From: DATBHM01 sp963772375
GTDB lineage: Bacteria; Actinomycetota; UBA4738; JACQTL01
Length of the DNA stretch: 64,000 nt
Reading direction: 5' to 3'
Assembly: GCA_963772375.1 (NCBI GenBank)
Contig: CAVYXG010000005.1
Span: forward strand, 682,001 to 746,000
The notes under the pieces were generated by a model. That model had not been told where the DNA came from. It was given only the letters and a program-made list of their open reading frames with translations, and did no database searches. Of this stretch, positions 1-8,664 are shown one piece after another (position 1 is the stretch's first letter; every line of letters begins with the position of its first letter). The position numbers were made by a program, and so were the translations under genes.

Positions 1-2
1 GG

Positions 3-1052
3 ATCACCACCATGCTGCCCTCCGAGGATTCGATCTGGGTGGGGGAGGAGATGGCCCGGCGGTTCGGGCTGCCGTACTGGCAGTTCTGCCTCACGGCGAC
101 CGATGCCAACCGGTTCGCCATCCGGCTGGCCCGGGAGATCACCGGGCGCCCGAAGGTGCTGGTGTTCGCGTGGTGCTACCACGGGTCGGTGGACGAGACG
201 TTCGTGGTGGTGGGCCCGGACGGTTCCGCGCGGATGCGCGACGACAACATCGGTCCGCCGGTCGACCCGGCCGTGACGACGCGCGTCGTGGAGTGGAACG
301 ACGTCGCCGGGTTGGAGCGGGAGCTCGCGCACGGCGACGTGGCGTGCGTGCTGGCCGAGCCCGCGCTGACGAACATCGGGATCGTGCTGCCGGCCCCCGG
401 TTACCACGGCGCGCTGCGTTCGCTGACGCGTGCGGCCGGGTCGCTGCTGGTCATCGACGAGACGCACACGATCTGCGCCGGGCCGGGTGGGTACTCGCGA
501 GCGTACGGGTTGGAGCCGGACCTGCTGACGATCGGCAAGGCGATCGCGGGCGGCGTCCCGGCGGCGTGCTACGGGATGAGCGAGGCCGTGGCCGCACGGG
601 TCCAGGGCCGGCTCGACGAGATGGCCGTGACCGACGTGGGCGGGATCGGTGGAACGCTCTCCGGCAACGCGCTGTCGCTCGCGGCGATGCGGGCGACGCT
701 GTCTGAGGTGCTGACCGATGACGCGTTCGAACGGATGATCTCGCTCGGCGGGCGGTGGGCGGCCGGCGTTCGTGGGGTGATCGACGAGGTCGGGCTGCCG
801 TGGGAGGTCCAGCAACTGGGAGCGCGGGCCGAGTACTGGTTCCGCGCGACGCCGCCCGCGAACGGCAGCGAGGCGGCCGCCGCCGATGACCACGAGCTCG
901 CGCGGTTCCTGCACCTCCACGCGCTCAACCGCGGCGTGCTGCTCACGCCGTTCCACAACATGGCGCTGATGTGCCCGGCCACCACCGAGGCCGACGTCGA
1001 CCGACACACGGAGGTATTCCGCGAGGCGGCCTCGTCGTTGGTCGGCTCATGA
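3..1052 (+). CDS. Class III PLP-dependent aminotransferase (GSA-aminomutase-like), 5' end cut by window
   Basis: The frame is open from base 3, so the gene probably starts before the window; the first ATG is at 12. The visible ~350 residues match the central and C-terminal part of fold-type I, class III aminotransferases (usually 420-450 residues). Visible marks are a cofactor-binding Asp in VIDETHT (about residue 150) and the Schiff-base lysine in IGKAIAGG (about residue 178), followed by GTLSGNALSLAA. The C-terminal part (LLTPFHNMALM) resembles glutamate-1-semialdehyde aminomutase-like members. The substrate cannot be told from the sequence. It converges on the secreted FG-GAP gene. Family assignment is firm; specificity is unknown. 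Confidence 0.88.
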   Translation: MTTMLPSEDSIWVGEEMARRFGLPYWQFCLTATDANRFAIRLAREITGRPKVLVFAWCYHGSVDETFVVVGPDGSARMRDDNIGPPVDPAVTTRVVEWNDVAGLERELAHGDVACVLAEPALTNIGIVLPAPGYHGALRSLTRAAGSLLVIDETHTICAGPGGYSRAYGLEPDLLTIGKAIAGGVPAACYGMSEAVAARVQGRLDEMAVTDVGGIGGTLSGNALSLAAMRATLSEVLTDDAFERMISLGGRWAAGVRGVIDEVGLPWEVQQLGARAEYWFRATPPANGSEAAAADDHELARFLHLHALNRGVLLTPFHNMALMCPATTEADVDRHTEVFREAASSLVGS

Positions 1053-1093
1053 GCCGCGGCCGCCTGCGACCCACCCGACTCCCGACGTGATGG

Positions 1094-2680
1094 TCACGCT
1101 CTCGCTGGAACGAGGGCCGCGCCGAACTGTTCGTCCTTCTTCGCGGTCGACAGCACGCCGGGGCTGTCCTGGTTCCACAGCTGGCTGCCGGTCGCCGAGA
1201 GCCCTGAGGCCGTTCCGTAGAACACGTTCACCCCGCCGACGAAGGCCTTGCCCGGCAGGATGTCGAACGGAACGCCGGCGGCGACGTCCGCGGGGCCGCC
1301 CCGCCCGAACTGACCCACGCTCACCGACGCGCCGAGCTGCTCGACGTCCCTTGCGACGCCGGGGACGCCCGGCGTGTCCTGATTGAAGACCTGGTTGCCG
1401 GCGACTGCCAGGCCTTTCCTGGATCCGTAGATGACCGCGATCGAGCCGGCGTTCGCCGTGCCGCCGAACGTGTCGAACTCCACCCCGACGATGAGGTCGC
1501 CGAACGACGAGCCGCCCACGTTCCCGGTTGCCAGCGACGCCCCGAAGTGGTCCGCCGTGGCGGGAGCGCCGGCCATCCCGGGCGTTGCCTGGGTGAACCG
1601 CTGGGCGTTCGCCGACTGCAGGCCGATCGGCGTGCCGTACAGGACGGTGACCGAACCGGCGGCGATCGCTCCGCCGATCGGTTCCTCCGGCGCGCCGATG
1701 GCGACGTCGAACTCCTTCGACCGACCGAACGATCCGGTCCGCACGGCGTCGCCGAAGTGGGCGTCGTCCTGGGGATTCCCCGGAACACCGGTCGTCGACT
1801 CGTCGAACAGCCGCGATCCGTGCGCGGAGAGGCCGGCGGGAGTTCCATACATGACGAGGACGGACCCCGCGTTGGGGTGGGTGTCGAGGACCCGCCCCGG
1901 TGCCCCGACGACCAGGTCGAGCTCGCTGCCCTTGCCCAGATTGCCGGTGGCCGCGGAGAACCCCAGCTGGTCGCCCAGGTCGGGGACGCCGACGACGCCC
2001 GTGGAGTTGAGGCTGAACTCCCGCATGGCGGCCTGTGAGAGCCCCGTGGGAGAGCCGGTGAACACGTCGAACGCGCCCGCGTCGTCGTTCGCCGCGACGT
2101 CGGCGCCGGGGACGCCGGCGATGAGCTCGGCCTCCGGGCCGCCGCCGAGGTTCCCCGCCGCCAGGGCCCAGCCGAAGTGGTCCGGGTCGCCGGAGGTTCC
2201 GACGAACTGGCGGGTGAGCACCACGCTGCCGTTCGATCGCAGCCCCGTGTGGGAGCCGTACAGGACCGCGACCTGGCCGGCCTCGAGCTGGCCGGCGGCG
2301 GCCTCCAACGATCCGATGGCGAGGTCGGCGAACCCGTCGCCGTTGAAGTCGCCGACGGCGAGCGAGCGGCCGAACAGGTCGCCCGGCTCGCCGGTTCCCG
2401 GGACGCCGGGAGAGTCCTCGGTCCAGAGCTGGTTGTGTGCGGCCTTCAGGCCGGTGGCGGAGCCGTACAGCACGTTGACCGCCCCCTCCTCCTCCTGGGG
2501 GCCCTCGCCGGGCACCCCGACGGCGAGGTCCGAGAACCCGTCGCCGTCGAAGTCGCCCCCGACCTTGTGGGGCGGCGCGCGATGGGTGCCGGCGCCGGCG
2601 ATCGGTCCGAACGCGGAGAGAACGAACGCCACCGCGAGTGCGATTGAAAGGCTGCCGAGCCCGGGCCTGCGAAGCCTCAT
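1094..2680 (-). CDS. Secreted FG-GAP/integrin-alpha-like repeat protein
   Basis: 528 residues. The N-terminus has basic residues, a hydrophobic stretch of about 20 residues and small residues (IAGAGT), a good Sec signal peptide. The rest consists of about seven FG-GAP units of some 60 residues. Each carries a calcium-loop-like segment (first copy DFDGDGFSDLAVG near residue 43, second DFNGDGFADLAIG) and a recurring VLYGS/ASGL strand. Such repeats fold as a beta-propeller in extracellular proteins of adhesion or unknown role. Most later units have lost the DxDxDG residues, so calcium binding may be limited to the first two. No catalytic domain is visible. Confidence 0.85.
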   Translation of the reverse strand: MRLRRPGLGSLSIALAVAFVLSAFGPIAGAGTHRAPPHKVGGDFDGDGFSDLAVGVPGEGPQEEEGAVNVLYGSATGLKAAHNQLWTEDSPGVPGTGEPGDLFGRSLAVGDFNGDGFADLAIGSLEAAAGQLEAGQVAVLYGSHTGLRSNGSVVLTRQFVGTSGDPDHFGWALAAGNLGGGPEAELIAGVPGADVAANDDAGAFDVFTGSPTGLSQAAMREFSLNSTGVVGVPDLGDQLGFSAATGNLGKGSELDLVVGAPGRVLDTHPNAGSVLVMYGTPAGLSAHGSRLFDESTTGVPGNPQDDAHFGDAVRTGSFGRSKEFDVAIGAPEEPIGGAIAAGSVTVLYGTPIGLQSANAQRFTQATPGMAGAPATADHFGASLATGNVGGSSFGDLIVGVEFDTFGGTANAGSIAVIYGSRKGLAVAGNQVFNQDTPGVPGVARDVEQLGASVSVGQFGRGGPADVAAGVPFDILPGKAFVGGVNVFYGTASGLSATGSQLWNQDSPGVLSTAKKDEQFGAALVPARA

Positions 2681-2790
2681 CGCGAATCCTCTCTGGGAGC
2701 CCCCATCGTTTCAGGGGCCAACCCGGGCGAGCAAGCCCTCGTTCCCCTGAACGCATGACGAGCCCCTGCGATCGAGGGTGGAAACGGGAA

Positions 2791-2814
2791 GGGGCCCACC
2801 CCGCGGTGGGCCCC
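2791..2814 (-). terminator. GC-rich hairpin downstream of the split monooxygenase-like gene
   Basis: A perfect 10-bp inverted repeat (GGGGCCCACC / GGTGGGCCCC) with a 4-nt loop. It lies about 60 bp past the stop of the leftward gene ending at 2873 and upstream of the leftward FG-GAP gene. There is no T-run, as is common for actinobacterial terminators. The function is inferred from position. Confidence 0.55.
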
Positions 2815-3031
2815 TGTCCATGGTCTCGGGCGATCGGATGAGCTCGGGCGCTGTGCGCTCGCGCCGGGTCGCTCAGGCCTTGGCCGGTACCTCGACGCCC
2901 TGGTAGAAGGCGAAGTCCCCGACGTAGTTCTCGCGCAGCTGCACGCGGTTCTGGATGTTCTCCTGCACCCACGTGGCGGCGACCGGCGAGGCGGCCTCCG
3001 CCTGCTCGCGCGTCTCCCACAGGCTGACCGA

Positions 3032-4495
3032 CGCGAGGGCATGGCCGGGACCGACCGGCCCAACTCACCCCCTGGGACCACCGTCCCAGGCGAAAGTACG
3101 ACGCCTCCAGTACCGGCTAGGGGCTGCGGCCAAGCAGTCCTGCGGGTCGGCGCTTCCACGCCCTGTACGACCGCATCCACAGGGATGACGTCCTGTGGGA
3201 GGCGTGGGAGCGGGTCCGGGCCAACCGTGGGGCGGCGGGGGTCGATCAACTGACCATCGCCGCAGTGGAGGCCTACGGGGTGGAGCGCGTGCTCGCCGAA
3301 CTCCGGGACGACCTCCGTGCAGGCACCTACCGCCCGGCGCCCGTGCGCCGGGTGGAGATCCCCAAGCCCGACGGTCGCAGCAGGCCGCTGGGCATCCCGA
3401 CGGTCAGGGACCGTGTGGCCCAGCAGGCGGCGAGGCTCGTCCTCGAGCCCATCTTCGAGGCGGACTTCCTGCCGGTGAGCTTCGGGTTCCGCCCGAAGCG
3501 CTCGGCCACCGAGGCCCTGGAAGCCATCCGGGTGTCGTTCCCTCGGGGACGGGTCTTCGTCTTCGAGGCCGACATCAGGGACTTCTACGGCTCCATCGAC
3601 CACGACCGGCTCCTGGCCGAGGTCGGTCGACGGGTCTCGGACCGCAGGGTGCTCAAGCTGCTGCGCCAGTGGCTGCGGGCAGGGGTGCTGACCGAAGGGG
3701 TGTTCTCCGAGACGGTCACGGGGACGCCCCAGGGCGGGGTGATCTCCCCGCTTTTGGCCAACATCTTCCTGCACGCCTTCGACCGGGCCTGGTCTGAGCG
3801 GGGCACCGGGGAGCTCGTCCGCTACGCGGACGACTTCGTGGTGCTGTGCCGCACCAGGCAGCAGGCCGAGTGGGTCAAGGGGCGGGCCTCCGTCCTCCTG
3901 ACCGACCTCGGCCTCGCCCTGCACCCGGACAAGACCAGGGTGGTCGACCTCCGGGAAGGGCGGGAGGGCTTCGACTTCCTGGGGTGCCATCTTCGCGCCC
4001 GCATGTCGGGGAAGCTGTGGGAACGGGACGGCATCCGCCGGTACTACCTCCACCGCTGGCCCTCGGCGCGGTCGATGAAGCGGGCCCGGGGAAGAGTCAA
4101 GGCCCTCACCGGCCGGAGCCGGGGCGGAGCGCAGCTGCCGGCCCTGATCGGGGCCCTCGACCAGTTCCTGCGGGGATGGGGCAACTACTTCCGCACCGGG
4201 AACGCGTCCATCAAGTTCCGCCAGATGGACCGGTACGTGGCGTGGCGGCTGAAGCGCCTGCTGATCAAGAAGCGCGGCCGCAACCTCCGTGCCGGCCAGG
4301 TGGACCGATGGACCGAGGCCTGGTTCCACGACCAGGGCCTGCACAAGCTGCTCGGCACCATCCGATACCCGGAGGCGGCGTAACCATGATCCGAAGACCA
4401 TCGGTGAGCCGTGTGCGGGAGAACCGCTTGCACGGATCGAAAGGGGGATGGGGAACCGGGTTCGCTCTGCGAGCACCGCGCCCCTGACTACCAAT
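3032..4495 (+). mobile_element. Group II intron, 5'-truncated copy, antisense in host gene
   Basis: About 1.46 kb homologous to the intron at 54520-56485, matching its part from about 55015 to its 3' end. About 495 nt of the 5' RNA region (domain I onward) is absent. The left junction falls in CGCGAGGG (3032-3039), present both in the host gene and in intron copy 2 (55015-55022), so an 8-nt microhomology marks the join. The 3' end has the shared CCCCTGACTACCAAT, then host GAGGG, which also occurs at the left edge. Domain V is at 4406-4438 (GAGCCGTGTG...GCACGGATC). Its catalytic-triad G pairs with A instead of the usual U. It can be neither self-splicing nor mobile on its own. Confidence 0.88.
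3121..4383 (+). pseudogene. Group II intron reverse transcriptase/maturase, N-terminus frameshifted
   Basis: The reverse transcriptase core is intact, with RT blocks, YADD (about 3823-3834) and a maturase/X domain ending GTIRYPEAA. It is closely similar to the protein at 55024-56373. The frame opens only after a TAG at 3118-3120 and has no ATG; the first plausible start is GTG at 3265, well inside the conserved region. The expected N-terminus is found in two other frames: ATGGCCGG at 3041 in one, KVRRLQ near 3095 in another. At least one indel therefore lies near 3100-3130. It is probably a relic of an active intron-encoded protein; product from the internal GTG is not excluded. Confidence 0.8.
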
Positions 4496-4645
4496 GAGGG
4501 ACTTGTTGCCGACGTCGGCCACGCCGTAGCGGACGAAGCCCGGAAGCTCGCGGAACTTGGGCAGCAGGCCCGCCTTCGCGGTGTTCGCGACGTCCTGGAA
4601 GGAACCGTCCGTGATCTCGTACCTTGCGATTCGCATGTGACGCAT

Positions 4646-4982
4646 TCGCGCTCCTTCTATTGGTTGCTCATCATCGGGTCCAGGCATGCGCACGGCAGAG
4701 CGTGGGGGTCACGTCGTTCGGGTAGCACTGAACGCCGCATTTGAGCGGGTTTCGGAGGAAGGCGATCCCGTGAGTTCCTCTTCTCCCGCCGGGAACGGGT
4801 CGCTCCTTCACCAAGAGTACGTCTTTTCCCTGGAAGCCCGGCGGGGGAGCGCCGAACGGGATGTGCACCGACTGGATGCTCCGATCGAGAGGCTTGTCCG
4901 GCCGGTCGATCCGTCGATCCCGCTCGCGAGGTCGCGTTGTCGTCACGGCCATGACGCCGGCGAAGGGGGAGGGCGACCGATC
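4646..4982. other. Intergenic stretch without a recognisable gene
   Basis: 337 bp between the split monooxygenase-like gene and the first VapBC module. The part next to 4645 contains that gene's ribosome binding site and presumably its promoter. No open frame here has a good start signal or a recognisable product. Confidence 0.5.
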
Positions 4983-5417
4983 TCAGGCGAACGGGTCCCG
5001 GACCCTGATGCCCTCGAACTTCCGGAAATCGCGGTCGTGAGTCCAGATGGATGCGACCTCGTTCTGGCGCATGAGGGCGACGAGGTGGGCGTCCGGCACG
5101 AGGTTGCCGCGAACCACCATGCCGGCCGTGGCCGTCGCGTAGTCCCGCCAGAAGTCCTCCCTTTCGCCCGCGGGCCGGATGTGGGGCACGGCCAGCAGCG
5201 CCTCGACATTGGCGGTCGCGTGCTCGACGGAGAGCGGCAAGGGGAAGATCGCCGGGTGGGTGGCCATACGCAGGAACCCCATGACAACCGGCCAGAACAG
5301 GTACAGGAGTTCGGGTCCGCGAGCCATGTCGTCCACCAACTCACGAGCACGGTCGTGGAACCGGCTCGACTCGTCCGAGGCGTAGAGCAGGACGTTGACG
5401 TCGACCGTCGCGCTCAT
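4983..5417 (-). CDS. VapC-like PIN-domain toxin
   Basis: 144 residues with the PIN RNase pattern. The first acidic residue is in VDVNVLLYA (residues 5-13), a later acidic cluster is in NLVPDAHLVAL, and THDRDF sits near residue 127. VapC toxins are Mg-dependent RNases, usually cutting tRNA or rRNA. The ATG overlaps the antitoxin stop as ATGA, so the two are translationally coupled. The call of a type II toxin is strong; its target is unknown. Confidence 0.88.
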   Translation of the reverse strand: MSATVDVNVLLYASDESSRFHDRARELVDDMARGPELLYLFWPVVMGFLRMATHPAIFPLPLSVEHATANVEALLAVPHIRPAGEREDFWRDYATATAGMVVRGNLVPDAHLVALMRQNEVASIWTHDRDFRKFEGIRVRDPFA

Positions 5418-5650
5418 GCTCCGTCGAGCGCCTGCCGGACCGCTTCCTTGTCCTCCAGATCGACGCGCGGCGGCCCCATCGGGGCGGTGTGCCAGTGGAA
5501 GGCGGGAGGCTCTCCCGTGCCGCCCCCCTGAGCGAGGGCGGGCCCGAGGATCTCGGAGATGACCTGACCGATGCTCTTCCCCTCGTTCCGTGCCCGCTGC
5601 TTCAGCCCCCGGAGGACGGACGGGTCGAGGTTGACAGTGGTCCGAGCCAT
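5414..5650 (-). CDS. VapB-like ribbon-helix-helix antitoxin
   Basis: 78 residues from MARTTVNLD. The N-terminal beta-strand RTTVNLDP followed by a helix pair (VLRGLKQRARNEGKSIGQVISEIL) is a ribbon-helix-helix DNA-binding fold. The C-terminal tail probably binds the PIN toxin. An earlier in-frame ATG (5677) would add nine residues but would place the operator inside the coding sequence, so 5650 is preferred. It is the first gene of the vapBC pair and should repress its own promoter through the inverted repeat at 5666-5680. Confidence 0.85.
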   Translation of the reverse strand: MARTTVNLDPSVLRGLKQRARNEGKSIGQVISEILGPALAQGGGTGEPPAFHWHTAPMGPPRVDLEDKEAVRQALDGA

Positions 5651-5665
5651 GATGCGTGATGCTAA

Positions 5666-5680
5666 CACGTGGAGCACGTG
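5666..5680. promoter_or_regulatory. Candidate vapBC operator
   Basis: Two CACGTG hexamers (each itself palindromic) separated by GAG, 16 bp upstream of the antitoxin ATG. This is a typical position for an RHH antitoxin operator. Function is inferred from position and symmetry. Confidence 0.5.
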
Positions 5681-5737
5681 ATGCGAAGCTCGGATCCCAC
5701 AGCACCGCGAGTCGACTCCGGCAGTCGAGCCATGAGA

Positions 5738-7633
5738 TCAGGGTTGGAGCTCGAAGGCGCCGATCTCGCAGCCGGGGCCCTGAGGACGCTTGATGCCGCG
5801 CTGGTCGGTCGTGACCGTGCAGGCGGCCTTGGGGATGGCGTTCAACGCCGGACTGCCGGTGAGAACGGCCATCGTCTGGGTCGGGCCGCCATTCGCGTGG
5901 AGGGGGCCGAGCTTGGCGGGCTTGTTCACCTTGTCGCCGGTGTGCGGGGTGAACGTGCAGCTCGTGTCGTCGCCGATGAGGTTGTGACCCGCTGAGCCGA
6001 CGGTTCCCTTGCAGTCGGGCCCGTCGGGGGCGGTGTTCCCGGCGAGGATCGTGGCCTCGAGCGTCGTCGTGGTGGTGCCGCCGCCGAGCAGGCCGCCGCC
6101 ACGTTCGCTCGAGTGGTTCCTGGCGATGGTGACGTCGGTGACCGTCACGGTGGAGTCGGTGGCCTCGATCCCGCCGCCGGCGGCGAACGCGCTCGAGCCC
6201 GTGCTCGTGGCGCTGTTGCCATGGATCGTGGAGTTGACGAACAGGTCGTTGCCGGACGAGGTGATGACCCGAACCCCGCCGGCGTGCGCGGAGGCGGTGG
6301 CTCCCGGGGCCTCGGCGTGGGAGGTGTTCCCGCTCACGGTCGAGGCCTTCATGACGAACCTCCCGTTGGCGGCCGAGATGCCCCCACCGGCCGCGGTCGC
6401 GTTGCCGGCGGCGCTCGTCGCGGAGAGATGGTTGGCGCTGATCGTGGACCTGACGAACGTGACCGTCCCGCCGCCCGAGGCGAGCCCGCCGCCGCTCACC
6501 GTGGCGTCGCCCGGCCCGGCGTGGACCGCGATGGTGTTCGACGAGACCGTGCTGTCGGTGACCGTGACCGAGCTCACGTCGAGCCCCCCACCGTCGGCGG
6601 TCGCCTCACCGTTGCTGTCGACCGAGATCCGGTTCCTGGTGATGTGGGAGCTGGTGACGGTCAGGGGGCCCACCGAGACGGTTCCGCCCTGCACGACCGC
6701 GGTGGCGGCGGAACCCGTGGATTCCAGCTTCATCCGGTTGCCCGCGATGGTCGTGTGCGAGATCGAGCCGGTCACGGTGGAACCTCCTCCGACAAGGGCG
6801 GCGCCGACGCCGACGGCCTGGCTGTCGGCGCGGTTGCCGGTCCCCTCGGCGACGTTGCCGTTCAGGGTTGACCCGGTGATCGCGAGGCTCGCGGCGAGGT
6901 CCGCGCCGCCGCCGGCGGAGACCGCGATGTTCCCGGTGGAGACGGCCCGGTTGTCGTCGATGTGGGAGTTGGTGATCGTGGTCTTGACGGTCTTGCCCTC
7001 GTAGTCGACGCCGCCGCCGAACGCCTGGCACTGGCCCAGGTCGTGGCAGACGACCTGGTCGTGGCCGACGGTCGAGCTCGTGATGGTGAGCTTGCCGGCG
7101 AGCATGAAGATCCCGCCGCCCTGGGCGTCGGTGATCGGTTCGCTGCTCTTCGTGTACGCGACGTCGTGGACGATCTGGCTCGCGCTGATGGTGAGCGAGC
7201 CGGTCTTCTTCCAGACGCCGCCGCCCTGCGCCAGGTCGCCGATGGCGTAGCTGTCCTCGACGACGACGTGGTTCAGGGTGAGCGTGCCGCCCTGCGCATT
7301 GATCCCGCCGCCCTTGGTGGCGAGCCCGCGGGTGATGGTGAGGTTCAGCAGGTGAACCGGCTTGGTCGTGGTGATCGTGAGCGCGCTGCCGGTCTGGTCA
7401 CCGTCGAGCGTGGCGTGCGGGCTGCCCTGGAGCGTGAGCGGCTTGGCGACGGTGAAGTTCCCGACACACGTGCCGGTGATCAGGAGGGCCGAACCCGCCG
7501 AGGCCGAGTTGATCTTCGCCTGGAGGCTCTGGTTCGAACAGTTGACATGAATCGTGGCCGCGTCCGCCCTCGTCGTGAAGGCCGTGGCCAGGAGCGCGGC
7601 CGCGGCGAAGGCGCTGACGGCTGCTCGACGCAT
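5738..7633 (-). CDS. Secreted right-handed beta-helix protein (choice-of-anchor Q type)
   Basis: About 630 residues. ATG at 7633 is preferred because GGAG lies 7 nt upstream; an ATG at 7648 is also in frame. The N-terminus (MRRAAVSAF...TTRADA) is a clear signal peptide. Many short repeats follow with xITxSTVxxN and GGGI/GGGL turns, the pattern of polymorphic-outer-membrane-protein/parallel beta-helix proteins. The end, with CTFTPHTGDKVNKPAKLGPL, GGPTQTMA and a final DQRGIKRPQGPGCEIGAFE, matches the choice-of-anchor Q domain. It is exported to the cell surface or medium; no enzymatic residues are evident. It is transcribed divergently from 7822. Confidence 0.87.
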   Translation of the reverse strand: MRRAAVSAFAAAALLATAFTTRADAATIHVNCSNQSLQAKINSASAGSALLITGTCVGNFTVAKPLTLQGSPHATLDGDQTGSALTITTTKPVHLLNLTITRGLATKGGGINAQGGTLTLNHVVVEDSYAIGDLAQGGGVWKKTGSLTISASQIVHDVAYTKSSEPITDAQGGGIFMLAGKLTITSSTVGHDQVVCHDLGQCQAFGGGVDYEGKTVKTTITNSHIDDNRAVSTGNIAVSAGGGADLAASLAITGSTLNGNVAEGTGNRADSQAVGVGAALVGGGSTVTGSISHTTIAGNRMKLESTGSAATAVVQGGTVSVGPLTVTSSHITRNRISVDSNGEATADGGGLDVSSVTVTDSTVSSNTIAVHAGPGDATVSGGGLASGGGTVTFVRSTISANHLSATSAAGNATAAGGGISAANGRFVMKASTVSGNTSHAEAPGATASAHAGGVRVITSSGNDLFVNSTIHGNSATSTGSSAFAAGGGIEATDSTVTVTDVTIARNHSSERGGGLLGGGTTTTTLEATILAGNTAPDGPDCKGTVGSAGHNLIGDDTSCTFTPHTGDKVNKPAKLGPLHANGGPTQTMAVLTGSPALNAIPKAACTVTTDQRGIKRPQGPGCEIGAFELQP

Positions 7634-7821
7634 GAGGCCGCTCCGCATGTCGGATAATGAAGCATTGCGGCGCCGGCGCGCGCAAGCCCCGTGGGCGCCG
7701 CGACTTCGGCGCCGATCGACCCGTGACGACGTCCCAAGCTCATCGGTGCAGACTGGTCCGTGCATCTCCGCGCGTGCAGAAAGGTGTTCCGGTTCGTCAT
7801 CCAGGGAGATGGGAGGGAGTT

Positions 7822-8547
7822 GTGGGCATTCGGATCGCACGTTTCCTCGCGAAGAACGTCCTCGCCGTCATCGCGATCGTTCTCGCGCTCGGAGGGACCG
7901 CGTACGCGGGGTTCCTCGTTTCCAGCAACAGTCAGATCGGCCCGAACACCGTCGCCGGCCACAACCCGCCGGCAGGGAAGCACTCGAACCTGTTCGGCAA
8001 CTCGGTCACGACGCAGGACCTGGCCGCCGGCGCCGTGGGGACCGGCAAGCTGGCGAGCGGGGCCGTGAAGTCCGGCAGGATCGCGGACGGGGCCGTGTCC
8101 GGGCCCAAGATCTCCGACGGCGCGGTCGGCGAGGCGAAGCTGGCCGCCGGCGCTGTCACCTCGACGAAGCTGGGCGACGGGGCCGTGACGAACTTCAAGA
8201 TCGGCGCCGGGTCGGTGACCCATTCGAAGATCGGGGCGAACTCGATTGACAGCTCGAACGTGGCCCCCGAATCCCTCGCGCTCTCCGACCTCAAGGGTAT
8301 CGACAGGTCGGGGACGATCGGCTTCAGCCTCGGCGCGGGCCACTGCGGCACGCTCAGCCTCAGCGTGTCCGGTGCCGCGGCGGGTCAGGTCGCGCTGCTG
8401 TCCTGGACGGACACTGTGCCGGCCAAGATCGTCCTCGGGCCGCTGAGGGTGGTGTCGTCGACGTCGATCATCGTGCAGGCGTGCAACCTGGGGACGACCA
8501 CCTTCAGCGGGAGCGGCATCGGGGTCCGGATCATCACCTTCGGCTGA
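7822..8547 (+). CDS. Secreted/anchored GAV-repeat protein
   Basis: 241 residues from a GTG with GGAGG 5 nt upstream. The N-terminus ARFLAKNVLAVIAIVLALGGTAYAG is one long hydrophobic segment, a signal peptide or anchor. Residues ~50-150 contain about nine repeats of roughly 10 residues with the pattern GAVxxxKIxxGAV (for example ADGAVSGPKI, GDGAVTNFKI), which should form a regular beta-solenoid or stalk. The C-terminal ~90 residues (GTIGFSLGAGHCGTLSL and onward) are a separate domain with two cysteines. Proteins of this layout are frequent in Thermoleophilia and have no assigned role. Confidence 0.8.
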   Translation: MGIRIARFLAKNVLAVIAIVLALGGTAYAGFLVSSNSQIGPNTVAGHNPPAGKHSNLFGNSVTTQDLAAGAVGTGKLASGAVKSGRIADGAVSGPKISDGAVGEAKLAAGAVTSTKLGDGAVTNFKIGAGSVTHSKIGANSIDSSNVAPESLALSDLKGIDRSGTIGFSLGAGHCGTLSLSVSGAAAGQVALLSWTDTVPAKIVLGPLRVVSSTSIIVQACNLGTTTFSGSGIGVRIITFG

Positions 8548-8664
8548 AATCCCGCGATACCTACCTCCTCGCGGCGAGTTTGCAGGTTGGAGTTTCACCG
8601 GGCCGGCCCCGATGGGCAGGCTCGCAACGTCGCGCATACGGTTCTTGTGAGGGACCGGCGCGGA

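Larger units (their letters stand above)
2873..4645 (-). pseudogene. Small antibiotic-biosynthesis-monooxygenase-like gene split by a group II intron
   Basis: The 5' part (4645 down to 4496) starts at an ATG preceded by GAAGGAG and reads MRHMRIARYEIT to VGNKSL. The 3' part (3039 down to 2873) continues SLASVSLWETREQ to VEVPAKA and a stop. Joining them with one copy of the shared GAGGG gives 312 nt, an unbroken 103-codon frame, which shows they were one gene. Size and pattern suggest a dimeric alpha/beta-barrel protein of the ABM/EthD kind, but the family call is tentative. The inserted intron lies in the opposite orientation, so splicing of the host mRNA cannot repair it; the gene is probably dead. 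A read-through frame from the 5' part runs into intron sequence. Confidence 0.8.

Noticed and set aside
2677..4494. A 605-residue minus-strand frame across the intron copy 1
   Set aside because: It is antisense to the RT gene, Pro/Arg-rich, and reflects GC-rich third-position shadowing.
4265..4645. Read-through protein from the small monooxygenase-like 5' part into the intron
   Set aside because: Its C-terminal part is antisense intron sequence and not conserved coding; only the first ~50 residues are real.
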